A stretch of DNA of 11,453 nt. Origin: an uncultured Rikenellaceae bacterium (GTDB lineage: Bacteria; Bacteroidota; Bacteroidia; Bacteroidales; Rikenellaceae). The position numbers were made by a program, and so were the translations under genes. The notes under the pieces are model-generated. The model saw only the letters and a list, made by a program, of their open reading frames with translations. It was not told the origin of the DNA and did not search any database. Below, in pieces: positions 5,721 to 11,453 of this stretch. The first letter of the stretch is position 1. Every line of letters starts with the position of its first letter. The stretch covers positions 1-11,453 of the forward strand of contig CASDWR010000103.1 in the NCBI GenBank assembly GCA_949284665.1, in the 5' to 3' direction.

Positions 5721-7829
5721 TTATCCGATTGCGACGATCGGACCGTTTTCCGCGACAGTATCTCCTTCCTTGACAAAAATTTCCAGCACCTTTCCCGTAA
5801 AATCGGAAGCAATGCTGTTTTCCATCTTCATCGCTTCAAGGACTACAACATCCTGTCCGACAGATACCGTATCGCCAACTTTTACCATGATTTCGATTAT
5901 ACGACCCGGCAGAGGAGCAACAACCAAATTACCCTTTACCGCTTTAGGCTCAACAACAGCCGGTTGAACCGGTTGTGTACCTTCGGTAGACTCCAGTTCA
6001 AGCAACATGCCGCCTTCTGCAACCGTATCACCTTCAGCGACGAGCAATCGTTTCACACGGCCGTTTATCTCGGAAGTAATGCTGTTCTCCATCTTCATTG
6101 CCTCAATCACCATTACATCCTGTCCCTGGCCGATCAAGTCTCCCTCCTTGACAAGAACCTTAAACACGCGGCCAGGAAGCGGTGAAGTTACCACTGGACC
6201 CGTAATTTCCTCTTCCTTCGCTTTTACAGAAGGCCCGTCTTCTTTGACTACAGGCTTTGCCGTTTCGAAAGCCGCTTTTTTCATCTTCTGCAAAAAGTCT
6301 TTCGCCACCATCGGGAACAATTCGAGCAACAATACCTCTTTTTCATTCTCGGCAAGACGCACTCCGCCATACTCGGGCAATACAGGGTTGGGTTGCATCT
6401 GATATTTCGAGGTGTCGTAAGGGGTCTCCTCCCGAACGCCTGCAATTTTAAAACGGAATTCCGGATCGATCGGGACCGGCGTATGGCCATATTCTCCTTT
6501 CACCAGACTGACAAACTGATTGGAAACCGTCGAATACATCGGCTTCCCTTTCTTGGCATCGATAGCACAGTTAACGGCCTGTGCACCGACAATCTGACTC
6601 GTCGGTGTCACCAGAGGCGGCAAACCGGCTGCCAACCGCACCGTGGGTATCAATGCCATGGCCTGCTCAAGAATATCTTCGCTCTTAAGTTGTTTCAACT
6701 GGGCTACCATGTTGGTATACATACCTCCTGGCACTTCGGCTTTCTTAACCAACTCATTCGGTTTCGGGAAATTGAAATATGCTTCAATCTTATGGCACGC
6801 CTCGATGAGAGCCTCTTCGTTCTCTGTCTTGGCAGCCTCGATTGCCTTATCGAATTCAGCCTCAACCTCTGCAGGAAGGGTGTCTTTCAAGGGATCGAAC
6901 GGTTTTGGGAACTGTTTTACTGCGTCGAATGCCTCCAATTCCTTTCGGATTTCGTATAATTCTTTATTAATCTTCGCCACAGCCTCCATATTGATATCCA
7001 GTTCCACACCCATCTTTTTGCAGAACAGATATACCAACTCGATAGCCGGGGCCGCAGGTCCGCCGGCAAAGTTCCATATGTTCGTATCCACGATGTCGAC
7101 ACCGGCCGCAATCGCCGAAACGACTGATGCAAGACCATACCCAGGAGTACAATGTGTATGGAAATCGACAGGAACCGAAAGATTGCTCTTGAAAAGTTTC
7201 ACGAGACCTGAAACGCGTTTTGGCGGAATCAGACCACTCATATCCTTTATCGTAATCATATCGGCACCCAATGCTGCCATCTGTTTGGCCTTATCAAGGA
7301 AATAAGCATCCGTAAATACGGGTTTCGGATTCTTTTTCCCGGTCAGACGGGCGAAGAAACCCACAGGCGGATACTTCGGATCGATCGTGTAACATACCGC
7401 ACAATCAGCAATACCTCCGTACTGTTTCACATATTTGACCGTCGATTTGACATTGTCCACATCATTCAGCGCATCGAAAATACGCATGATCCCCAAACCG
7501 GATGCAATGGAATTACGACAGAAGCCATCGATTATCTCATCCGTATAAGGTGCATAACCGAAAAGGTTACGACCACGTGACAAAGCAGTCAATTTCGACA
7601 CATCACCAACCGCAGCCTTGATTTTTTCCAGACGCGTCCAAGGATTCTCCCCCAAATAACGCATTACGGAATCGGGCACGGCTCCTCCCCAAACTTCCAT
7701 CGCATAGAAATTGGCATCCTTATAGTACGGAAGTACCCTGTCTACCTGCGACTGATTCATACGGGTCGCAAACGATGACTGTTGACCGTCACGTAAAGTA
7801 AGGTCTCTGATTCTAAGTTTTCTTGCCAT
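5721..7829 (-). CDS. Pyruvate/oxaloacetate carboxyltransferase (OadA/PycB type) with two tandem biotinyl domains
   Basis: This 702-residue protein begins with an HMGL-like carboxyltransferase barrel: RDLTLRDGQQS (8-18, with metal-binding Asp14), Lys195 in IKDMSGL (the lysine usually carbamylated) and the metal-binding His224/His226 in HTHCTPG. A conserved carboxylase domain follows to about residue 510. A charged linker then leads to two biotinyl domains, 544-614 and 633-702, each with the biotin-attachment motif EAMKMENSI (Lys579 and Lys668). The family moves CO2 between biotin and pyruvate/oxaloacetate, as pyruvate carboxylase subunit B or oxaloacetate decarboxylase alpha; the sequence does not decide which. 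No biotin carboxylase or oadB/oadG gene is adjacent, so partners must be elsewhere. Compared with classical members, an extra loop lies around 150-178 (YPPVGFFARLTGKKNPKPVF). The ATG at 7829 is preferred to an in-frame TTG three codons upstream. The gene has its own promoter and terminator. Confidence 0.93.
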   Translation of the reverse strand: MARKLRIRDLTLRDGQQSSFATRMNQSQVDRVLPYYKDANFYAMEVWGGAVPDSVMRYLGENPWTRLEKIKAAVGDVSKLTALSRGRNLFGYAPYTDEIIDGFCRNSIASGLGIMRIFDALNDVDNVKSTVKYVKQYGGIADCAVCYTIDPKYPPVGFFARLTGKKNPKPVFTDAYFLDKAKQMAALGADMITIKDMSGLIPPKRVSGLVKLFKSNLSVPVDFHTHCTPGYGLASVVSAIAAGVDIVDTNIWNFAGGPAAPAIELVYLFCKKMGVELDINMEAVAKINKELYEIRKELEAFDAVKQFPKPFDPLKDTLPAEVEAEFDKAIEAAKTENEEALIEACHKIEAYFNFPKPNELVKKAEVPGGMYTNMVAQLKQLKSEDILEQAMALIPTVRLAAGLPPLVTPTSQIVGAQAVNCAIDAKKGKPMYSTVSNQFVSLVKGEYGHTPVPIDPEFRFKIAGVREETPYDTSKYQMQPNPVLPEYGGVRLAENEKEVLLLELFPMVAKDFLQKMKKAAFETAKPVVKEDGPSVKAKEEEITGPVVTSPLPGRVFKVLVKEGDLIGQGQDVMVIEAMKMENSITSEINGRVKRLLVAEGDTVAEGGMLLELESTEGTQPVQPAVVEPKAVKGNLVVAPLPGRIIEIMVKVGDTVSVGQDVVVLEAMKMENSIASDFTGKVLEIFVKEGDTVAENGPIVAIG
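5724..6200 (-). repeat. Tandemly duplicated biotinyl domain coding region
   Basis: Domain A is encoded by 5988-6200 and domain B by 5724-5933, joined by an 18-residue Pro/Val-rich linker. Aligned by hand they share about 37 of 70 residues. These include PLPGR, GQDV, EAMKMENSI and EGDTVAE, so this is an old, diverged duplication and not a recent copy or assembly stutter. Confidence 0.9.
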
Positions 7830-7896
7830 AATTCTCAATATTTATTTTCGGGTTGTATTACTTCGTTCTTACCACAAATCACTGTTATTTCAATAA

Positions 7897-7928
7897 CAAA
7901 TATAGCGAATAAATTTAATACGCAACAA
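7897..7928 (-). promoter_or_regulatory. Putative promoter of the carboxyltransferase gene
   Basis: The minus strand has TATATTTG (7897-7904), an exact -7 box. TTG triplets lie 18 and 21 bases upstream (AATTGTTGC at 7922-7930), close to the Bacteroides -33 position. It predicts a leader of about 60 bases before ATG 7829. A small palindrome, GTTATT-TC-AATAAC (7884-7897), overlaps the -7 box and start site. Confidence 0.55.
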
Positions 7929-7954
7929 TTTTTTAAAGATTTTGGTTGTTTTCC

Positions 7955-7971
7955 TATGGTCAAACACCATA
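7955..7971. promoter_or_regulatory. Small inverted repeat upstream of the carboxyltransferase promoter
   Basis: TATGGT-CAAAC-ACCATA is a perfect 6-bp dyad about 27 bases upstream of the -33 region and just beyond the neighbouring terminator. It could be an activator site or chance. Confidence 0.2.
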
Positions 7972-7979
7972 AATAACAG

Positions 7980-8014
7980 AAATGGAGGTGTCAGGGATTG
8001 CGACACCTCCATTT
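7980..8014 (-). terminator. Terminator of the DUF3575-like barrel gene
   Basis: The 13-bp perfect arms AAATGGAGGTGTC and GACACCTCCATTT enclose a 9-base loop. The hairpin lies 28 bases beyond the stop at 8043. The arm itself ends in TTT, and the minus strand continues CTGTTATTTATGG, a moderate U-rich tail. Confidence 0.75.
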
Positions 8015-8042
8015 ACAAAATATTCTATTTATACGTATTGTT

Positions 8043-8606
8043 TCAGAACTTGTAACTGAAAGCGAGACCTACACGAGAAAGCGCGAACTTGAGTCCGGAA
8101 TTATCTTTGCCGCCCGCATCATTATATTCAGCATAGGCAATACCGCCTCCAACATACGCATCAAGGCCCCAACCGTGACCGAGCTTCCAATAGTAACCGT
8201 AGGAAAGACCCAGTTGACCGGCTTTTACATTCGACTTACCGACACCGGTTGCTCCGACAAATACCTTAAGCAGGTCACTCTGCATGGTAACATCACCGAA
8301 ACGTCCTACATTGGCATACAGTCCAAGGTGATGGCCATTGAAAGCCTCACAAGTATAATACCTTGCTTCGAATGTTCCCATCCAACCATTGGCATACACG
8401 GAGTTATCAGAGTTTTTCCAAGGATTTGCTATAACTCCAAGTCCTTCAAGGCTCAACGTCCATTTGGGAGCAACGGAAAATTCAACCCCGAAATTAGCTG
8501 CTCCGACACCGGCAGGTAAAACATTCCATTTAATTGCAGCCTCTTGAGCATTCGTGAAGCTTACAAAGCCGACAACGGCACACAAAGTAACAATTAATTT
8601 TTTCAT
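8043..8606 (-). CDS. DUF3575-like outer membrane beta-barrel protein
   Basis: This 187-residue protein starts with a clear signal peptide (MKKLIVTLCAVVGFVSFTNA, probable cleavage before QEAAIKWN). The mature part is built of short amphipathic strands rich in Gly and Tyr and ends in a terminal Phe (GLAFSYKF), the usual outer-membrane barrel ending. The opening 'IKWNVLPAGVGAANFGVEFSVAPKW' and the YYWKLGHGWGLDAYVGGG segment resemble the DUF3575 family, common in Bacteroidales and of unknown function. Its size suggests a barrel of roughly eight strands. ATG 8606 was chosen over the ATG at 8657 because it begins the signal peptide directly. It is followed by its own terminator. A possible promoter box upstream (TACTTTAG at 8667-8674) has one mismatch to TAnnTTTG. 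Confidence 0.8.
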   Translation of the reverse strand: MKKLIVTLCAVVGFVSFTNAQEAAIKWNVLPAGVGAANFGVEFSVAPKWTLSLEGLGVIANPWKNSDNSVYANGWMGTFEARYYTCEAFNGHHLGLYANVGRFGDVTMQSDLLKVFVGATGVGKSNVKAGQLGLSYGYYWKLGHGWGLDAYVGGGIAYAEYNDAGGKDNSGLKFALSRVGLAFSYKF

Positions 8607-8908
8607 AATTAAGGACTTAAATATTAAATTACTTTCAATCGTTTCTTGCGCAATCATTTAACACCGCTAAAGTAGTATATTTTTTTCAAATATCGTACAG
8701 ATCAAAATGTTTTTTTACGATTTTAACCAATAATCACACCATATTTTGCATTCCGGATCATAAAAATTCGAAAAAACTCTTATACCATTCAATCCTCGGA
8801 TGTGGGTCAGATCGCATCGAGCGGCTACATGCTTCAACTTTTCTCCAGGATTTCCGATTGTTGCGGAGACTTGCACGAACCTCAAACCAGTCTGACAATA
8901 CACTCTGA
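8607..8908. other. 302-base intergenic region between mscL and the DUF3575-like gene
   Basis: No convincing gene is seen. The part next to the barrel gene is very A/T-rich with T-tracts (8679-8716) and probably holds its promoter. A minus-strand frame of 65 codons (8715-8912) begins at an ATG that overlaps the mscL stop codon (ATGA). Its Cys- and Arg-rich product has no recognisable domain and I do not call it a gene. No clear terminator hairpin follows mscL. Confidence 0.5.
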
Positions 8909-9316
8909 TCATGATTGCTTCCTCTCGAGAATATCACGGATTTGTGTCAACAATTGTTCCTCTTTCGAAGGAGCAGGTGGCGGTACAGACACTGTATTTT
9001 GTTTTTTGCGACCTGCATTCACCGCCTTCACCATCAGGAAAACTGCAAAAGATACGATCAAAAAATCAACGACCGTCTGTATAAATTTTCCATAAGAGAG
9101 TACGACTGCCTGTTCCGTAGCTGTTGCCGTTTTCAACGTAACAGCCAGATCGGAAAAATCCACCCCGCCAATTAACAAACCCACCGGAGGCATGACAACA
9201 TCGGAAACCAATGAACTGACGACACTGCCGAAAGCCGCTCCGACAATAATCCCGACTGCCATATCCACGACATTGCCGCGCATGGCGAATGTTTCGAATT
9301 CTTTAATGAAACCCAT
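8909..9316 (-). CDS. mscL: Large-conductance mechanosensitive channel MscL
   Basis: MscL is the inner-membrane emergency valve that opens under membrane tension during osmotic downshock. The 135 residues match the family length. The N-terminal helix and first transmembrane segment read [29 protein letters not shown] (2-30), the family signature, with the pore-lining Gly/Ala-rich stretch. A periplasmic loop (about 45-75) follows, then TM2 (about 78-100), and a cytoplasmic charged tail ending in the helix [18 protein letters not shown] 9316 is the family start; an in-frame TTG at 9334 adds six residues with no support. It lies 136 bases downstream of a same-strand channel-like gene; that gap holds only a 12-base palindrome (ATCGATATCGAT, 9394-9405). 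Confidence 0.97.
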   Translation of the reverse strand: MGFIKEFETFAMRGNVVDMAVGIIVGAAFGSVVSSLVSDVVMPPVGLLIGGVDFSDLAVTLKTATATEQAVVLSYGKFIQTVVDFLIVSFAVFLMVKAVNAGRKKQNTVSVPPPAPSKEEQLLTQIRDILERKQS

Positions 9317-9452
9317 AAACACATGTATTTGCAAACAACATCTTTTTATTTATCATTACATTATAAATGGCATAATGACGTAAAAATCATCCGATCGATA
9401 TCGATACGCATCCGAACACGACAGAGTTGTTGTAGATTCCGCAATTCTCCAC

Positions 9453-10130
9453 TCATGTACCTTTCCTTCGGGACTGAAAAAAATTGGTAATGTATACCGT
9501 AAATATCGGAAACATCAACATACCCAATCCGGGTAAAATAACCGACATGGTTTTACCGATAGCCGTAACGGCGAACAACTCGGCTCCAACGGTGGTCACA
9601 TTCATACCTGCCCACCACAAAGCATCGCCGAAACCTTTCAAATTTTCGTTACGCCCCGTTTCGTAAGCATAAAACAAGAGAGAACAGAGATATGTCAACT
9701 CCAACAGACAAAACAGATACGAAAGCAACAACGTTTGTGACTTGTTGCTGGAAACGCTCCATATTACCAAATAGATACCGAACATGCCCCTTATCAACGG
9801 CAAACTTTTGAATACGATATAAACGGACTTGTCTAGTTCTACTCCACTCCATTGTAATATATTGAGGTACGGTAATGAGACAACTAACAACAGCCAATTC
9901 CTTTTCAAAAAACGCTTTCGATCGTATGCAACCGATACATTTAAAAAGAAATCCGCCATGAAAACCAGACATACAATGAACTGCAATTCCAACAAACCCG
10001 GTTGCAATCGATATTGCTTCGTGTAGATGATATCGTATGAAAGCGATAACAATATCAGGATACTGCCTGCAAGTGTCAGCAGATTAAACACTCTGTTCCA
10101 CGTTCCGATCCGTACGTTCGCTTTTCCCAT
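9453..10130 (-). CDS. Six-helix potassium-channel-like membrane protein with a non-canonical filter
   Basis: This 225-residue protein is highly hydrophobic, with segments near 13-35, 46-66, 79-93, 103-125, 133-156 and 193-216. The second and third resemble S2-S3 of voltage-gated-type channels (FMADFFLNVSVAYDRKRFLKRNW). The fourth has one Arg (114) and no regular charge ladder, so it is unlikely to be a voltage sensor. The pore region, DALWWAGMNVTTVGAELFAVTAIGK followed by a Gly-containing inner helix, aligns well with the Ion_trans_2 pore. However, the selectivity filter reads TTVGAEL in place of TTVGYGD. Ion selectivity therefore cannot be assumed to be K+. No regulatory RCK domain is attached. 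The ATG at 10130 is the first available start and is divergent from the porin gene. Confidence 0.78.
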   Translation of the reverse strand: MGKANVRIGTWNRVFNLLTLAGSILILLSLSYDIIYTKQYRLQPGLLELQFIVCLVFMADFFLNVSVAYDRKRFLKRNWLLLVVSLPYLNILQWSGVELDKSVYIVFKSLPLIRGMFGIYLVIWSVSSNKSQTLLLSYLFCLLELTYLCSLLFYAYETGRNENLKGFGDALWWAGMNVTTVGAELFAVTAIGKTMSVILPGLGMLMFPIFTVYITNFFQSRRKGT

Positions 10131-10178
10131 AGGACTTTCGCTTTGCTGCCGATCGCGAAGTTCAAATCTCGTACCATA

Positions 10179-10208
10179 TTGGAATAGACGGGAAATTTGC
10201 TATCTTTG
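10179..10208 (+). promoter_or_regulatory. Promoter of the porin gene
   Basis: TATCTTTG (10201-10208) matches TAnnTTTG, and TTG (10179-10181) lies exactly 19 bases upstream as the -33 element. This is the best-formed Bacteroides-type promoter in the window. Transcription would start near 10215, giving a leader of about 26 bases before ATG 10241. Confidence 0.7.
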
Positions 10209-10240
10209 CTGTCGAACCCATAAAAATTTCGTCACCCGAC

Positions 10241-11410
10241 ATGAAGAATGTACTCTTTTGGACGCTCCTCCCTGTTTTCATCTGCCAATTTGTTACGACT
10301 TCAGCACAAGAAAGTACTTCTCCCCAGATTTACGGAGTCATAAAGACCAAGTTCGAAGTAAGTTCCTACGACGGCACCCATCGTTTCAGTGTACGGAACT
10401 CTCGATTCGGTGTGCGAGGTTCTGTCTCTCCGAAGATGCGTTATGCCGTTCAAATAGAGTTGAACTCGCTTGGAAAACTCGAAGTCCTCGATTCATACGC
10501 CGCATACAAAATCAACGATTTCGAACTCTCGGTCGGACAACAACAATACAAGTTCAGTACAGACCTTGATCGCGGAGCGGGGAAAAACTATTTTGCCAAT
10601 CGCTCTTTTCTGGGCAAATTCATCACCCAATACTATTATTATACGTCGAATACATCGGGAGGACGGCAATTCCATGTATCGAGTATCGGTTCACGGGACA
10701 TCGGTGCTTTGTTGCGCTATCGCAATCAAACGGGCATACCATTCGACATATCTTGCGGCATCTTCAACGGTTCTGGCATAAACAACCCGCAATGGACCAA
10801 CCGCATCAATTTCGTTTCACGCATCGGTATCGGCAGGAATAAAGGTTTTGGCGGGGCGATGAGCTATTACCATGGAGATACGCCCATTACGGAAACGACG
10901 GTCGCAACGGAGCAAAATCCGAATATTCCGTTTGATCCTTTATTCAGGACCGTAGATTGTCGTCAACGTATCGACATGTGGGGGGCGGAATTCCGTTATA
11001 TCGGAAGCCGACTCGTAGTAGAGTCCGAATTTGCACAGCGGCTTCTGCACACGCATATTTTCTCCGAACAGGAAACGCATGAATCGCAACTTATGACGGC
11101 AGCCGTAGTTTCTGCGATATATCGATGTCCGCTTCCACAGAGTCGCTTTGCAGAGTATCTTGCCCCAGCATTGCGATGGGATTGCGGGGACAATATCCAA
11201 TTCGCCAACATGTCGGACGGCACATTGGCAGACAGTTTTTCCGCAAACCGGCTCACTTTCGGTCTCAATCTGGGACTGGCAGGGGAGATGCTTCGTGCTG
11301 AGATCAGGCTCAATTTCGAGCACTATTTTCTCGACGAACTTCCGACTGACATATCCGTCAATCAATTATTGCACGACAAAATTACGCTTGAATTCTTTGC
11401 GGCCTTTTAA
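10241..11410 (+). CDS. Porin of the phosphate-selective porin O/P (OprO/OprP) type
   Basis: This 389-residue protein has a signal peptide (MKNVLFWTLLPVFICQFVTTSA, probable cleavage before QES) and a beta-barrel pattern ending in Phe (KITLEFFAAF). The first strands, IYGVIKTKFEVS, then RFSVRNSRFGVRGSVSPKMRYAVQIEL and the later DSYAAYKINDFELSVGQQQYKF, match the start of Bacteroidota porins of the OprO/P family. Family members form outer-membrane channels for anions such as phosphate; solute preference here is not established. It is complete, with its own promoter. The 43 bases after the stop show no terminator before the window ends. Divergent from the channel-like gene, with 110 bases between the two start codons. 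Confidence 0.82.
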   Translation: MKNVLFWTLLPVFICQFVTTSAQESTSPQIYGVIKTKFEVSSYDGTHRFSVRNSRFGVRGSVSPKMRYAVQIELNSLGKLEVLDSYAAYKINDFELSVGQQQYKFSTDLDRGAGKNYFANRSFLGKFITQYYYYTSNTSGGRQFHVSSIGSRDIGALLRYRNQTGIPFDISCGIFNGSGINNPQWTNRINFVSRIGIGRNKGFGGAMSYYHGDTPITETTVATEQNPNIPFDPLFRTVDCRQRIDMWGAEFRYIGSRLVVESEFAQRLLHTHIFSEQETHESQLMTAAVVSAIYRCPLPQSRFAEYLAPALRWDCGDNIQFANMSDGTLADSFSANRLTFGLNLGLAGEMLRAEIRLNFEHYFLDELPTDISVNQLLHDKITLEFFAAF

Positions 11411-11453
11411 GGGAGGACTTTGTACGTGTAAATAAAATCAAAAAAACCGCGGA

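Noticed and set aside
6643..7305. 220-codon plus-strand frame inside the carboxyltransferase gene
   Set aside because: Ser/Ala/Thr-rich antisense shadow of a clearly coding frame.
9394..9405. 12-base palindrome ATCGATATCGAT upstream of mscL
   Set aside because: Perfect but short and built of two overlapping simple sites; no promoter context supports an operator, so probably chance.
10141..10215. Near-repeat CTTTGCTGYCGA at 10141 and 10204 in the channel/porin intergenic region
   Set aside because: The second copy overlaps the porin -7 box, which explains part of the match; with one mismatch the rest is likely chance.
1..11453. Mobile element, CRISPR, defence or toxin-antitoxin system
   Set aside because: No transposase, integrase, repeat array, nuclease or paired small-gene signature was found on either strand; the genes are housekeeping and envelope functions.

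Overview
The window looks like a chromosomal segment from a Bacteroidales (Bacteroidota) bacterium. The evidence is a SusC/TonB-receptor-like barrel with a Gly/Pro-rich tail, a DUF3575-type barrel, the SDR-type mannonate oxidoreductase paired with UxuA, little recognisable Shine-Dalgarno sequence, and several TAnnTTTG promoter boxes of the Bacteroides type upstream of genes. I cannot name the genus. All genes look intact except the first, which is cut by the window edge. I see no rRNA, tRNA, IS element, phage gene or CRISPR array.

Layout. At 1-1503 (+) is the 3' part of an outer-membrane beta-barrel receptor. It converges on a two-gene minus-strand operon, uxuB (2977-3789) then uxuA (1761-2936), which converts fructuronate to mannonate and on to 2-keto-3-deoxygluconate. 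Between the convergent units lie a bidirectional hairpin terminator and a second, more elaborate inverted repeat. Upstream of uxuB are a promoter box and an operator-like inverted repeat. Divergent from it is a tiny 58-residue YtxH-type membrane protein gene (4074-4250). A near-perfect 16-bp terminator stem separates this from a convergent PlsB/PlsC-type acyltransferase gene (4317-5465, -).

Further along the minus strand is a stand-alone biotin-dependent carboxyltransferase of the oxaloacetate decarboxylase alpha / pyruvate carboxylase B type (5721-7829). It carries two biotinyl domains in tandem instead of one. It has its own promoter box and terminator. Then come a DUF3575-like outer-membrane barrel (8043-8606), a large-conductance mechanosensitive channel mscL (8909-9316) and a six-helix K+-channel-like protein whose selectivity filter lacks the GYG signature (9453-10130), all on the minus strand. 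A phosphate-selective-porin-like gene (10241-11410, +) is divergently transcribed from a well-formed promoter. The last 43 bases hold nothing I can identify.

The genes are mostly independent housekeeping and envelope units: uronate catabolism, lipid acylation, C3/C4 carboxyl transfer, outer-membrane barrels and ion or solute channels. I found no convincing new multi-gene system. The points most worth a second look are the tandem biotinyl domains, the non-canonical channel filter, the variant acyltransferase motif, the operator-like repeat ahead of uxuB, and the structured repeat downstream of uxuA.
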